In this document: piece after piece, positions 1 through 7,390 of the stretch
Layout: every line of letters starts with the position of its first letter
How positions within the stretch are numbered: the first letter of the stretch is position 1
From: DTLA01 sp034436295
GTDB taxonomy: Bacteria; Chloroflexota; Anaerolineae; DTLA01
Reading direction: 5' to 3'
Length of the DNA: 19,058 nucleotides
Assembly: GCA_034436295.1 (NCBI GenBank)
Contig: DAOTVT010000168.1
Span: forward strand, 1-19,058
The notes under the pieces: generated by a model
Told to the model about the DNA's origin: nothing
Database searches by the model: none
Seen by the model: the letters and a program-made list of their open reading frames with translations, nothing else
Translations under genes and position numbers: made by a program

Positions 1-498
1 TTCGTCACCACACCTTTGCTGGTCGTTCTGCTCCTGTTCGCCAATGACTTCGTCACCATGTCCATCGCCACGGATCGCGTGCGCGCCTCGCGTAAGCCCG
101 ACCGCTGGGATGTGCGCGGCATGCTCCTTCCGGCTCTCAGCCTGGGCTTGCCGGTCTTGGCGTTGACCTTCGGCATCTTCCTCGCTGGCCGCAGTTTCCT
201 GCATTTGTCTGTGGCGGAACTACAAACGCTTTCGTTTCTGACACTGGTTTTCACCGCGCAGGGCATGATCTACCTGGTGCGCGAACGGCATCATTTCTGG
301 GTTTCACGGCCCGGCGGGTGGATGATACTCGCCTCCGCGCTGGCCATCCTGATCGTCATACTGCTGGCGACCTTCGGAATTCTGATGCAGGCGATTCCGC
401 TTTGGCTATCGCTCAGCACGCTGGCGTTGGTCGCGATGGCCCTGTTGGGGCTGGATTTTCTCAAGGTTCAGGTCTTTCAGAAGCTTAACCTCCGCTAA
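1..498 (+). CDS. P-type cation (probably H+) ATPase, C-terminal fragment
   Basis: This is the last ~165 residues of an integral membrane pump whose start lies before the window; the frame is open from base 1. The segment FANDFVTMSIATDRVRASRK followed by a KPDRWDVR-type stretch is characteristic of the C-terminal transmembrane region of plasma-membrane proton-efflux P-type ATPases (type III). There the motif sits at the end of one helix, just before a cytosolic loop. After it come four strongly hydrophobic segments that would be the last membrane helices. The phosphorylation (DKTGT) and ATP-binding domains would be upstream and are not visible. The family is expected to export protons at the cost of ATP; the exact ion cannot be confirmed from this fragment. 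The stop codon is TAA at 496-498. Confidence 0.8.
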   Translation, partial: FVTTPLLVVLLLFANDFVTMSIATDRVRASRKPDRWDVRGMLLPALSLGLPVLALTFGIFLAGRSFLHLSVAELQTLSFLTLVFTAQGMIYLVRERHHFWVSRPGGWMILASALAILIVILLATFGILMQAIPLWLSLSTLALVAMALLGLDFLKVQVFQKLNLR

Positions 499-511
499 AC
501 GGGAGGCGAGA

Positions 512-619
512 ATGAGAGAATTCTCATCGTGATTTCACGGTCTTCTTACTTGACTCCTGTATACTGAAACCAGAATGATGCTCTGGGCATGCACGGGGTA
601 TCATTCAGAAAACCAGAAT
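512..619 (+). promoter_or_regulatory. Putative regulatory region upstream of the PepSY gene
   Basis: The 140-base gap before the PepSY gene holds a TATACT box at 560-565 that could be a -10 element, but no good -35 sits at the right distance. A 10-base direct repeat, AAACCAGAAT, occurs at 567-576 and again at 610-619. A 7-base inverted repeat (GAATGAT 573-579, ATCATTC 600-606) lies between the copies. An imperfect palindrome (ATGAG 512-516, CTCAT 523-527) lies further upstream. Together they could be operator sites for a regulator of the secreted protein, but each element is short and could be chance. Confidence 0.3.
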
Positions 620-638
620 TCAGTGATAGGAGGTTACC

Positions 639-1160
639 GTGAAAGTGAACAAGCGTATTGCAGGAGCGATAGTCGGCATCAGTCTGTTGGTGGCAGGCGT
701 GGGGGCTAACGCCGCGCTCGCTCAGAATCCCACTCCTCCCACGCCACCCGCGGCGGTTCAGCAAGAGGCTGGCCCTGATGACCAGGTGCGGGTGCCATCC
801 TATGCCGGCAGTATCGTGGTGGATCAGGCCCAATATGAGGGCATGAGCGAAGCAGACGAGGCTGCTGCCCTGCAGAAGATGGCGACCATCAGTGCCGACC
901 AGGCAAAGGCGGCTGCCGAGGCGGCCAACCAGGGCGCCACTGCCGTGAAGGTGGAGTTGGACAACGAAAACGGCGTCCTGGTCTACAGCGTGGAGCTGAG
1001 CAACGGCCTGGATGTGAAAGTGGACGCCGGCAATGGCGCGATCTTGCACAGCGAGCAGGCTGAGGCAAACGGGGACCACGACAACGTGCAAGAAGAGCAC
1101 GGGAGCCAGGCAGACGATGCTATAGAGACGCCTGGGGTAGAGGATGCTGTAAGCCGGTAA
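639..1160 (+). CDS. Secreted PepSY-domain protein
   Basis: The product is 173 residues. Residues 1-29 look like a signal peptide: a KVNKR basic start, a hydrophobic core, and a likely cut after ALAQ or nearby. A short Pro-rich linker and an acidic stretch follow. Residues ~82-137 (ISADQAKAAAEAANQG, then VYSVELSNGLDVKVDAGNG) match a PepSY domain, a small fold found in secreted proteins often linked to peptidase inhibition or envelope sensing. The tail is acidic. The start is a GTG at 639 with a perfect AGGAGG Shine-Dalgarno at 628-633, better than any ATG nearby. The gene appears monocistronic: it has its own leader and a strong hairpin follows. The domain call is fairly safe; the partner and cellular role are unknown. 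Confidence 0.75.
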   Translation: MKVNKRIAGAIVGISLLVAGVGANAALAQNPTPPTPPAAVQQEAGPDDQVRVPSYAGSIVVDQAQYEGMSEADEAAALQKMATISADQAKAAAEAANQGATAVKVELDNENGVLVYSVELSNGLDVKVDAGNGAILHSEQAEANGDHDNVQEEHGSQADDAIETPGVEDAVSR

Positions 1161-1204
1161 ACGCCGGAGACCACGGCCCTGCTTTCAGCACGGAACGGAT
1201 CGTC

Positions 1205-1244
1205 CTGGGGGCCCAAGGTGATTGTAGTCATCTTGGGCCCCCCA
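1205..1244 (+). terminator. Long GC-rich hairpin after the PepSY gene
   Basis: CTGGGGGCCCAAGGTGA on the left pairs almost perfectly with TCATCTTGGGCCCCCCAG on the right across a short loop, about 45 bases after the PepSY stop codon. The very stable stem suggests a transcription end or an RNA-stabilising structure. The 3' side lacks a T-run (CTATTCTG), so it is not a canonical intrinsic terminator. Confidence 0.5.
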
Positions 1245-1465
1245 GCTATTCTGCTCGGGAAGTTACGCAGTAAAGGAAGGGAGAAGTCTCCCCCTGTCCT
1301 TTCGGCGACATCGCTCCCTTCTGTTTAGCAGGGCCGCGCGACCAGTGCCTGCAGGCGACAGCGTCCGTGCGGCGTGGCTGAGCTGGGTGCGGTCATGCCC
1401 TCTCGCATGCCCCGCCGCTCCCTGTGCTGCGCAGATGGCTTGACATAACACTCGTCTCGCCCCAT
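1245..1465. other. Gap with no convincing gene
   Basis: This is the part of the 469-base space between the PepSY and cpaB genes that comes before the promoter. Open frames here lack a ribosome binding site and continue as antisense shadows of cpaB. The only visible structure is a weak inverted repeat (AAGGGAG 1277-1283, CTCCCTT 1314-1320). I see nothing else in it. Confidence 0.5.
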
Positions 1466-1494
1466 TTGACAACGCTCCGAACCTGTGGTATGCT
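1466..1494 (+). promoter_or_regulatory. Sigma70-type promoter of the tad locus
   Basis: TTGACA at 1466-1471 and TATGCT at 1489-1494 are separated by exactly 17 bases: a perfect -35 box, one mismatch to the -10 consensus, and ideal spacing. Transcription would start near 1501, giving a leader of ~128 bases before cpaB. No other promoter of this quality was noticed before the pilus genes. Confidence 0.75.
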
Positions 1495-1500
1495 GTCCCT

Positions 1501-1602
1501 GTAACTGAATACTCCGGCGCGGGGACCACATGGGGTTCCCCGCAACTCGTGACGGCAAGGACAGGAGTCCAGGCGACTCCTTGGTCTCTGCCGTTTTTGT
1601 TT
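1501..1602 (+). ncRNA. Structured leader RNA / possible small RNA of the tad locus
   Basis: The sequence downstream of the promoter folds into a first hairpin (GCGGGGA 1519-1525 with TCCCCGC 1537-1543, 11-base loop) and then a terminator hairpin at 1552-1594. ACTCC at 1511-1515 is complementary to GGAGT at 1564-1568 inside the left arm of the terminator, so an alternative pairing that opens the terminator is possible. This is the layout of a riboswitch or attenuator. It matches no riboswitch class I know (not recognisably the c-di-GMP, ZTP, fluoride or T-box types). The alternative is a free-standing ~100-nt small RNA with its own promoter and terminator. Confidence 0.5.
1552..1602 (+). terminator. 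Intrinsic terminator in the leader, upstream of cpaB
   Basis: The stem consists of ACGGCA (1552-1557) with TGCCGT (1589-1594), GAC (1560-1562) with GTC (1584-1586), and GGAGTC (1564-1569) with GACTCC (1575-1580). It is followed directly by TTTTTGTTT at 1594-1602. This is the only hairpin in the window with a proper T-tract. It lies between a strong promoter and the first pilus gene, so it should limit read-through into the operon unless it is overcome. Confidence 0.7.
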
Positions 1603-1629
1603 GCCCTCAAACTGGACCGGGAGGATGGG

Positions 1630-2502
1630 ATGAAAGTCCGCAAAGGCGCACTGCCGCTCGTTGGAGTTGCCGTTCTGGGGCTGGTGACCTTCGCTGTTGT
1701 GTTGGCGTTTCTTTCCGGCGTCTCTCGCAGCGCCGAAGTCGTTGTGGCAAGTCGGGGCCTCGCTGCAGGGACTCGCCTGACTGCGGCGGATGTGGCGCTC
1801 AAGCGCATTCACGCCTCTGCTGTCCTCCAAGATGCCCTGGCCGACCCCGCCGAGGCCGTGGGGCAGGTGCTGTCTGCGCCGCGCCTCGCGGGCGAGCAAA
1901 TCCCGCGTTCGCTGGTGGGCGACCGGGCCGTTTCCGGGATTGCGGCGACGCTGCCGCCGGACTGGCGAGCGATTGCCGTCCGGGTGGACCAGGCCACGGG
2001 CCTTGCCGGTGTGCTGCGCGCGGGCGACCGGGTAGAGGCTGTGGCGGTTCTGGACGGCGAGACCCTGGGGTACGCCGCAAGCGAAGACAGCGCTGGCGCT
2101 CGGTCCCGCATCGTTCTCCACGACCTGCAGGTGCTACTGGTGCCGCAGACGTTTCGGTACGAGGAGGCCTCGGCGGATGAATCTGGCTCCCTTGCGCTGG
2201 CTCCAGTGCGCACGACGACGTCGGCTCAGGCGTCCTCGGTCATCGTCCTGGGCGCGCCGGTTACGCCGACGGTGATTGCCCTGCTCCCTGTGGACGCGCC
2301 GAAGGTCAAGACCCTCGGCGCGACGGAGCCGGTTACGCCGACCCTCCTGGCAAGCCCGGTGGAACTGCTGGCGCTGTTGAATGCGAAGGGCGTCATCCAT
2401 TTGGCCCTCCAGCCGGTGGAACGGGAGATCGTGCAGACCGGCGGCATTGCCTGGGACGACCTCGTCCGCGATCTGGTTCTCCCTGCGGAGGGTCGGCGAT
2501 GA
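1630..2502 (+). CDS. cpaB: CpaB/RcpC family Flp pilus assembly protein
   Basis: The product is 290 residues. An N-terminal membrane anchor (about residues 8-30) is followed by a SAF-like domain (about 36-98; VVVASRGLAAGTRLTAADV is the typical CpaB start) and then an RcpC-type region containing GLAGVLRAGDRVEAVAVLDG. The family is an extracytoplasmic part of the Tad secretion machine, in Gram-negatives associated with the secretin. The start is ATG 1630 with GGGAGG at 1619-1624; the frame extends upstream to 1549, but that part lies in the leader terminator. The gene ends in an ATGA overlap with tadZ. No secretin gene is present in this locus, so its partner here must differ or be encoded elsewhere. 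Confidence 0.85.
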   Translation: MKVRKGALPLVGVAVLGLVTFAVVLAFLSGVSRSAEVVVASRGLAAGTRLTAADVALKRIHASAVLQDALADPAEAVGQVLSAPRLAGEQIPRSLVGDRAVSGIAATLPPDWRAIAVRVDQATGLAGVLRAGDRVEAVAVLDGETLGYAASEDSAGARSRIVLHDLQVLLVPQTFRYEEASADESGSLALAPVRTTTSAQASSVIVLGAPVTPTVIALLPVDAPKVKTLGATEPVTPTLLASPVELLALLNAKGVIHLALQPVEREIVQTGGIAWDDLVRDLVLPAEGRR

Positions 2503-3758
2503 GCGAGGAACCGGTACGTCTGCTCCTTTCGGAGGGCGACCCGCGCGCCCTTGGGGCCCTGGTGGTGGCTGCCGGCGCCGAACCGGCCCGTTGTGCCGTG
2601 GTCTCCATTGCCCCGACCGCGGATGTGCTGCGGCAGAACCTGGCGGACGTTCAGCCTGAGGTTGCGATTGTGGACGCGGAACTGCTGGGTGAAGCCGGTG
2701 AGCGCGACTTCCTCGCCCTGCTTTCATCGCTGAAGAAGACGGCGGCCGTGGTTCTGCTTCCCGCCCAGTGGCAGCAGATGGCTGCGCGGCTTGGGGCGCA
2801 CGACCGGGTGCGGGACGTGGCGATCAAGCCGGTGTCTCCGGCGCGGGTGGTGGAGCGGGCCATTGAGATTGGCTTGGCGGAACGGGAGCGTCGGCGGGAA
2901 CTGGAGCCTGGCGCGGCGTATCTGGACGCGCTGCCCCACCGCGGGCCGACAGTCGCCGGGCAGAAGGTCATCGCGGTGGGTGGGTTCAAGGGAGGGCCTG
3001 GCAAGACGACCATCGCCGTCAACCTGTGGTATCAGTTGTGCCGGACGGTGGGGCCTTCGCTGCTGATGGGGTTTGACACTCCCGACGACCTGCGGGTGCA
3101 GTTGGGGCGCGAACCGCGCCCGAATATGCTGACCTTCTTTCGGCGTCCTGGCGCGGAGGGGTTTGCCCACTCGGTGCAGGCGTACAACGGGTTTGATGTC
3201 CTTCTGGCCCCGGACGATGCGGTGGAAGCGGCGAGAGTTACGCCGGAGATGATCCGAGAGTTGATTCTGACCGCCCGCGACCGGGACTACCCGGCCATCC
3301 TGATGGACGTGCCGCCCACGTTCTCGGACGCGGCCATTGAGCCGCTGTTGCGCTGCAACGTGCTCCTGCTGGTGGTGGAGCCGGACTACGCCAACCTGAG
3401 CAAGGCGATAGAGGGGTTGCGGTTGATCACCTCTGGGTTTGACGAGCGGAACCGGATCACGCGGGACAAGGTGCGGCTGGTGGTCAACAAGATGACGTCT
3501 GTGGCGCGGCTGTCGTTGCGGGACATGGAGGGGGTGTTTCGGCGGGGGCTGGACGGGTGGTGTCCGCCGGTGGTGGGGGTGGTGCCGTACGACGAGTGGG
3601 TGCGGGAGGAGCAGGTGGAGTACCGATTGCCGCTGGTGCGGGGTGGGCCGTTTGCGGAGGGTATTGAACGGTTGGCCCAGAGCCTGATGCCCCAGGCGGG
3701 GCGAGCCGGAGCCAACCGCCGCTCCGCGTGGCGATTGCCGCGCATCCGGTTGGGATGA
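2499..3758 (+). CDS. tadZ: TadZ/CpaE pilus-positioning ATPase
   Basis: The product is 419 residues. Residues ~5-125 resemble a response-regulator receiver fold: acidic SEGDP near the N-terminus, D59 in VAIVDAE at the phospho-acceptor position, and K110 in IKP. From ~155 it is a ParA/MinD-type ATPase with the deviant Walker A FKGGPGKTT (signature lysines K164 and K169) and a DVPPTFSD segment in the switch/Walker B region. TadZ proteins localise the Tad machine at a cell site and recruit other components. The start is an ATG overlapping the cpaB stop (ATGA), which implies coupled translation. The last ~25 residues are basic and low-complexity and may bind membrane or partners; that last point is inference. 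Confidence 0.88.
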   Translation: MSEEPVRLLLSEGDPRALGALVVAAGAEPARCAVVSIAPTADVLRQNLADVQPEVAIVDAELLGEAGERDFLALLSSLKKTAAVVLLPAQWQQMAARLGAHDRVRDVAIKPVSPARVVERAIEIGLAERERRRELEPGAAYLDALPHRGPTVAGQKVIAVGGFKGGPGKTTIAVNLWYQLCRTVGPSLLMGFDTPDDLRVQLGREPRPNMLTFFRRPGAEGFAHSVQAYNGFDVLLAPDDAVEAARVTPEMIRELILTARDRDYPAILMDVPPTFSDAAIEPLLRCNVLLLVVEPDYANLSKAIEGLRLITSGFDERNRITRDKVRLVVNKMTSVARLSLRDMEGVFRRGLDGWCPPVVGVVPYDEWVREEQVEYRLPLVRGGPFAEGIERLAQSLMPQAGRAGANRRSAWRLPRIRLG

Positions 3759-3778
3759 CCGCGAAATGGGGGAATGAC

Positions 3779-5080
3779 ATGAGCAACCGGGCCTTGTTGA
3801 ACCGCGTGCGGGCCGACCGGCTGTCGGGGGCGCTGCTGACGGAACAGACGCAGGCGGACCTGGTGGAGCAGGTCCGGGCCGCGGTGACCGCCGAGTTTCG
3901 GCCCGAAGCCCTCCTGTCTCCTGACGAGGCGACGGAGCCTCGCATTCGGGAGCGGATTCGCTTCCATGTGGGGGCAGTGGCCGAACAGAGGGGGTTGTGT
4001 TTCACCGCAGCGCAGGAGAACGCGCTTGCGCAGCATGTGGAGCGGTTGCTCCTGGGATGGGGATTCCTGGAGGAATTCCTGCCGCCCGCGCGGGACGACC
4101 TGACGGAGGTTGCCCTTGGGCCGGACGGGACGTTGTACGTGAAGCGGAAAGGGGGGTTCCGATTTGAGCAGGCCGAAGGGTTTCAGGCTCCGCCGCCGGA
4201 GGAGGTTCGGCGGGTGATCCAGGCCATTCTTGGGCCGCTGGGACGGCGTGCGACCGAGGCGGAACCGATTGTATCGGCGAGGCTTCCCCGGACCGAGCGG
4301 ATGCCTGCGGGCGCGCGGGTGCACGTGGTCTTGCCTCCCATCGTCAATGGGCGCGGGTACCCGGCGCTCAACGTTCGTTTGTTTGAGGAGGCGCCGATCA
4401 CGGCGGAGCGATTGCTGTCGTGGGGGGCGTTGAACGAGGAGATGATCGGGTTTCTGCGAGAGGTCATTGGCAGGCGGCGCAGCGTGCTGATTGCGGGAGG
4501 GACGGGGACGGGGAAGACGACGCTGTTGAACATGGTATCCGAGTTCATCCCGAGGGATGACCGCGTCGTCAGCATTGAGGACACGCAGGAACTGCGGCTG
4601 AACGCGCCGCACTGGGTGGCGATGGAGGCCCGCGCGCCATCCATTGAGGGGAAGTATGGGGTGACGGCGCTGGACCTGGTCAACGCGGCGCTGCGGATGA
4701 CGCCGGATTGGATCATCGTTGGGGAGGTGCGGGCTGGAGACGTGGCGGCGGCCTTGCTGCAGACCCAGATTTCGGGCCATGCGGGGCTGTCCACGATCCA
4801 CGCCCGCTCGCCGTGGGAGACGGTCCAGACGTTGATTCTGCGCTGTCTGCAGAGCGGGCAGTTTCCCCGGGTGGAGGCGATCAAGGTGCTGATCGCCCTG
4901 GCGGTGGACGTGATGGTGCAGTTGGAGTGGGACGGCGGGGGTGTGCGCCGTGTCAGCCGCATCGCCCAGGTGGAGCGCGACCTGAGGGGCGGCGACGTGC
5001 GCTTGAGCGACCTGTTTCGGTGGGATCCGACGGCGGAGGAGCCGACCTGGGAACGGGTCGGCGAGTACACGAGGGGGTAG
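3779..5080 (+). CDS. tadA: TadA/CpaF secretion ATPase
   Basis: The product is 434 residues, a hexameric motor of the type II/IV secretion ATPase family that powers Flp pilus assembly at the inner face of the membrane. Visible motifs are Walker A GGTGTGKT at ~240-247, Asp box IEDTQEL at ~266-272, Walker B WIIVGE at ~311-316 and His box SGHAGLSTIHA at ~332-342. The N-terminal half is the usual CpaF domain. I chose ATG 3779 because GGGGGA at 3768-3773 is well placed before it. An ATG at 3755 overlapping the tadZ stop and a GTG at 3728 are in frame but have poorer ribosome sites. The length is normal for the family. Confidence 0.92.
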   Translation: MSNRALLNRVRADRLSGALLTEQTQADLVEQVRAAVTAEFRPEALLSPDEATEPRIRERIRFHVGAVAEQRGLCFTAAQENALAQHVERLLLGWGFLEEFLPPARDDLTEVALGPDGTLYVKRKGGFRFEQAEGFQAPPPEEVRRVIQAILGPLGRRATEAEPIVSARLPRTERMPAGARVHVVLPPIVNGRGYPALNVRLFEEAPITAERLLSWGALNEEMIGFLREVIGRRRSVLIAGGTGTGKTTLLNMVSEFIPRDDRVVSIEDTQELRLNAPHWVAMEARAPSIEGKYGVTALDLVNAALRMTPDWIIVGEVRAGDVAAALLQTQISGHAGLSTIHARSPWETVQTLILRCLQSGQFPRVEAIKVLIALAVDVMVQLEWDGGGVRRVSRIAQVERDLRGGDVRLSDLFRWDPTAEEPTWERVGEYTRG

Positions 5081-5082
5081 GG

Positions 5083-5979
5083 ATGCCATCGCCTTTGCCT
5101 GCTGCGGTTCTGACAACGATGACGGTCCTGGTAGCGGTGTACACGCTCGTCTTCCGACCGGGGGCGGCGCGCTCGCAGCGGGTGCGGCAGTGGGAGCAGA
5201 TCTCGGGGCAAGCCCCTGAACCCGAAGTGGTTTCTGGCAAGGCCCTGGAGCAGCGTCTTCAGGCGGCGGGGTGGACCCTGTCGCGCGCGGAGTTTCTGCT
5301 GCTATCGGTTGGTCTGGGCGTCGTCGCCTGCGTCGTTGCGTTTGCGTTGGGCCTGCCGCCGCTGGTGGCCCTGGTTGCAGGATGTGCCGTCGGAACCCTG
5401 CCGCGCTCCAGGCTGGCGGGCAGGGAACGCGCCCGGTGGCGGGCGGTGGACAGGGAATTGGCCGGGGCCCTGTCGCTGCTGGTGGGCAACCTGCGGGTGC
5501 AACCCGACCTGGCGGAGGCGCTGCGATTGACCGCGGCGACGCTCCAGGCGGGTGGGCAGCCTCACGTGGCGCAGGAGTTTTTGCGCGCCGCCGCGGAGAT
5601 GCGGGCGCTCGGTGCGGAAGCCGCCTTTCGTGCCCTGCAGGACCGTTCTCCGTCGCCTTCGCTGGACCTGGTGGCGGGTGCGCTGCAGTTGTATGTGGAA
5701 GTGGGAGGGGATTTCATCCCGATTCTGGAGAAGGAAGCGGGCGCCATCCGCGAGATGATCGCGGCGCGGGAGGAAGCGACTACTTCCGACACCGATGCCC
5801 TGCTGGCGGGCAAGGCGATCCCGGCGCTCCTTGGGATGGTTACCCTGGGGCTCCTGCGCGATCCGACGTTCGGCGCGTTCTACCGTTCGTTGCCCGGGCA
5901 ATTGATCCTGCTCGTCTGCGGTGGGGCCATGGCGGTGGGTTATGCCGCGATGAAGTCCATGGTGGAGGAGGTGGTGTAG
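5083..5979 (+). CDS. tadB: TadB-like inner-membrane platform protein
   Basis: The product is 298 residues. It has an N-terminal membrane segment (LTTMTVLVAVYTLVF), two central hydrophobic helices (FLLLSVGLGVVACVVAFALG and the following segment) and a C-terminal one (LILLVCGGAMAVGYAAMK). Between them is a cytosolic GspF/T2SSF domain: ELAGALSLLVGNLRVQPDLA and a later conserved EVGGDFIPILE stretch. With TadC it forms the platform through which TadA drives pilin polymerisation. The start is ATG 5083, two bases after the tadA stop, with GAGGGGG at 5071-5077. A longer reading in the same frame begins at 4708 but overlaps tadA and is not credible. Confidence 0.87.
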   Translation: MPSPLPAAVLTTMTVLVAVYTLVFRPGAARSQRVRQWEQISGQAPEPEVVSGKALEQRLQAAGWTLSRAEFLLLSVGLGVVACVVAFALGLPPLVALVAGCAVGTLPRSRLAGRERARWRAVDRELAGALSLLVGNLRVQPDLAEALRLTAATLQAGGQPHVAQEFLRAAAEMRALGAEAAFRALQDRSPSPSLDLVAGALQLYVEVGGDFIPILEKEAGAIREMIAAREEATTSDTDALLAGKAIPALLGMVTLGLLRDPTFGAFYRSLPGQLILLVCGGAMAVGYAAMKSMVEEVV

Positions 5980-6834
5980 ATGGCGATTCTGGCGGCGTTC
6001 CTGGTGGCCGTGCTCGTTGCGGCTCTGTTGTACGAGGGGCTTCCTGTGGCTGCGTCGGTGCGGGTGGAGCAGTATGAGACGGTGGCCGGTCTTCGGCCAG
6101 CGGGGCAGGGCAGACTTCCCTTCTGGCGGGCGGTGCTCGTGCCCTTCAACCGTTTGGGGCGGAACCTGCCGTCAAGCCTGGCGGGGAGGGCGCGGAGGCA
6201 ACTGTACTGGGCGCAGCGAGCCGGGGCCTGGGTGGGGTGGGATGAGGCGAGTTTCCTTGGACTCCGCCTGGCCGGGGCGGTAGTGGGATTCCTGCTGACT
6301 GCGTCGGCGCCCATGGGCATCCTCGTGGCGGGCGCGTTTTTGGGCTGGTGGCTTCCTGGGATGATGCTGGCGGGCCGCGCGCGGCGGGTGGAGCGAGCGT
6401 TTCGCCGGGAACTGCCGGACGTGGCGCACCTGCTGTCCATGCTGGTATCGGCGGGGCTGTCGGTGGATCAGGCGTTGGAGCGGATTGCGGCGCAGCGGGG
6501 GTTGGTGGCGAGGTGGCTGGGGGAAGGGCTGGCGCAGTCGCGGGGGCAGAGGCGGATGGAGGTTCTGCTGCGACGGGCGGAAGAGACGGGACTGGTGGAG
6601 CTGGTGAACTTCGTCGCGCAGTTGGGCGAGATGGAAAGGGCAGGAACGGGCGTGGAGGGATTGCTGGATGGGCTGGCGCAGGACATGTCCACGGCCTACC
6701 GCGCGGAGGCGTTGCGCCGGGCGAAGGTCGTAGGATCGCAGTTGATTCTGCCGATTCTGGCGTTCTACCTGCTGCCGTACCTGGTGGCGATCGGGGCGCC
6801 GATGGTGGCGTCCATGTTGAGGTTGTTTCAATAA
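5980..6834 (+). CDS. tadC: TadC-like inner-membrane platform protein
   Basis: The product is 284 residues and is a partner of TadB. It has an N-terminal hydrophobic helix, a hydrophobic pair around residues 100-130, then a cytosolic T2SSF domain with ELPDVAHLLSMLVSAGLSVD and a final hydrophobic region (GSQLILPILAFYLLPYLVAI). The ATG follows the tadB TAG without any gap, with GGAGGAGG at 5964-5971. Order and size match TadC in other Tad loci. It is expected in the cytoplasmic membrane as part of the pilus platform. Confidence 0.87.
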   Translation: MAILAAFLVAVLVAALLYEGLPVAASVRVEQYETVAGLRPAGQGRLPFWRAVLVPFNRLGRNLPSSLAGRARRQLYWAQRAGAWVGWDEASFLGLRLAGAVVGFLLTASAPMGILVAGAFLGWWLPGMMLAGRARRVERAFRRELPDVAHLLSMLVSAGLSVDQALERIAAQRGLVARWLGEGLAQSRGQRRMEVLLRRAEETGLVELVNFVAQLGEMERAGTGVEGLLDGLAQDMSTAYRAEALRRAKVVGSQLILPILAFYLLPYLVAIGAPMVASMLRLFQ

Positions 6835-6856
6835 CCCAAGAACGAGGAGGAAACCC

Positions 6857-7324
6857 ATGAAACGAGGTGTGTGGCTGGCGGTTTTGGTTGTGTTGTTGGG
6901 GATGGCAGGGCTTGCCCCCGCGGCTGCGCAGGGGCCGATGCACACCGTATCGGGCCGCGTGTTCCTGGATGCGAACCGGAACGGGGTGTGGGACGCGGGA
7001 GAAGGGCCTGTGGACGCCGACGCTTCCCCCGTCGTCACGGCAGGTCGCTATTGGGCGGAGGTTGCTGCGGACGGCACGTATCAGTTGCGCTTGCCGGCAG
7101 GGACGCACCGCATTCGTGTCTCCGTGGTGAGCCGCAGGCGGCTGGTGTCCACGACGGCGCCCTGTGTTGTGCTGTCGGTGGATTCCGATTGCGGCGAGGT
7201 GAACTTCGGATTCGCGGCGTCGGAACCTGAAGCCAGGAAGCCTGGGTTGCCGATGCTCCCGAAGGTGCGTACCCCGCTGAAGAAGATGCCGACGCCCAGG
7301 GAGCCTGGGTTGGTGAGACCATAG
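6857..7324 (+). CDS. Secreted SdrD-B-like domain protein
   Basis: The product is 155 residues. Residues 1-25 are a clear signal peptide ending PAAAQ. From ~30 it reads VSGRVFLDANRNGVWDAGEG, the hallmark of SdrD B-like (Cna-B/prealbumin-like) surface domains. The D38, N40, N42 and D46 pattern resembles a calcium-binding loop. A GTYQLRLPAG segment and a final VNFGF strand complete one domain. The tail is basic and Pro-rich with no anchor. A strong AGGAGG at 6845-6850 precedes the ATG. It sits right after tadC in the pilus locus, so it may be an extracellular accessory or minor adhesive protein. It is not a recognised Tad component; the role is inferred from context only. Confidence 0.75.
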   Translation: MKRGVWLAVLVVLLGMAGLAPAAAQGPMHTVSGRVFLDANRNGVWDAGEGPVDADASPVVTAGRYWAEVAADGTYQLRLPAGTHRIRVSVVSRRRLVSTTAPCVVLSVDSDCGEVNFGFAASEPEARKPGLPMLPKVRTPLKKMPTPREPGLVRP

Positions 7325-7334
7325 CGGACAGGTT

Positions 7335-7371
7335 CGGGTACTGGACTACCCTTTTGGGGGTCCAGTACCCG
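7335..7371 (+). terminator. Perfect 12-bp intra-operon hairpin
   Basis: CGGGTACTGGAC (7335-7346) and GTCCAGTACCCG (7360-7371) are exact reverse complements around a 13-base loop, in the 66-base gap between the SdrD-B-like and Thr/Pro genes. There is no T-tract. It may be a partial terminator, an RNA-processing or stabilising element, or a protein site. It is the only sizeable gap in the locus. Confidence 0.45.
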
Positions 7372-7390
7372 TTGGCTGCAGGAGCAAGAA

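Noticed and set aside
1501..1602. Leader as a c-di-GMP riboswitch (attractive for pilus control)
   Set aside because: The conserved GEMM core and tetraloop-receptor sequences are not present.
1549..1629. Upstream extension of cpaB
   Set aside because: It lies within the leader terminator and lacks a ribosome site; ATG 1630 has GGGAGG and is directly followed by the membrane anchor.
4708..5082. Upstream extension of tadB over tadA
   Set aside because: Out-of-frame reading of the tadA end; ATG 5083 has a good ribosome site and starts a typical TadB.
3386..5211. Long minus-strand open frames opposite tadZ/tadA
   Set aside because: High GC leaves antisense frames open; the plus strand encodes complete TadZ and TadA with all motifs.
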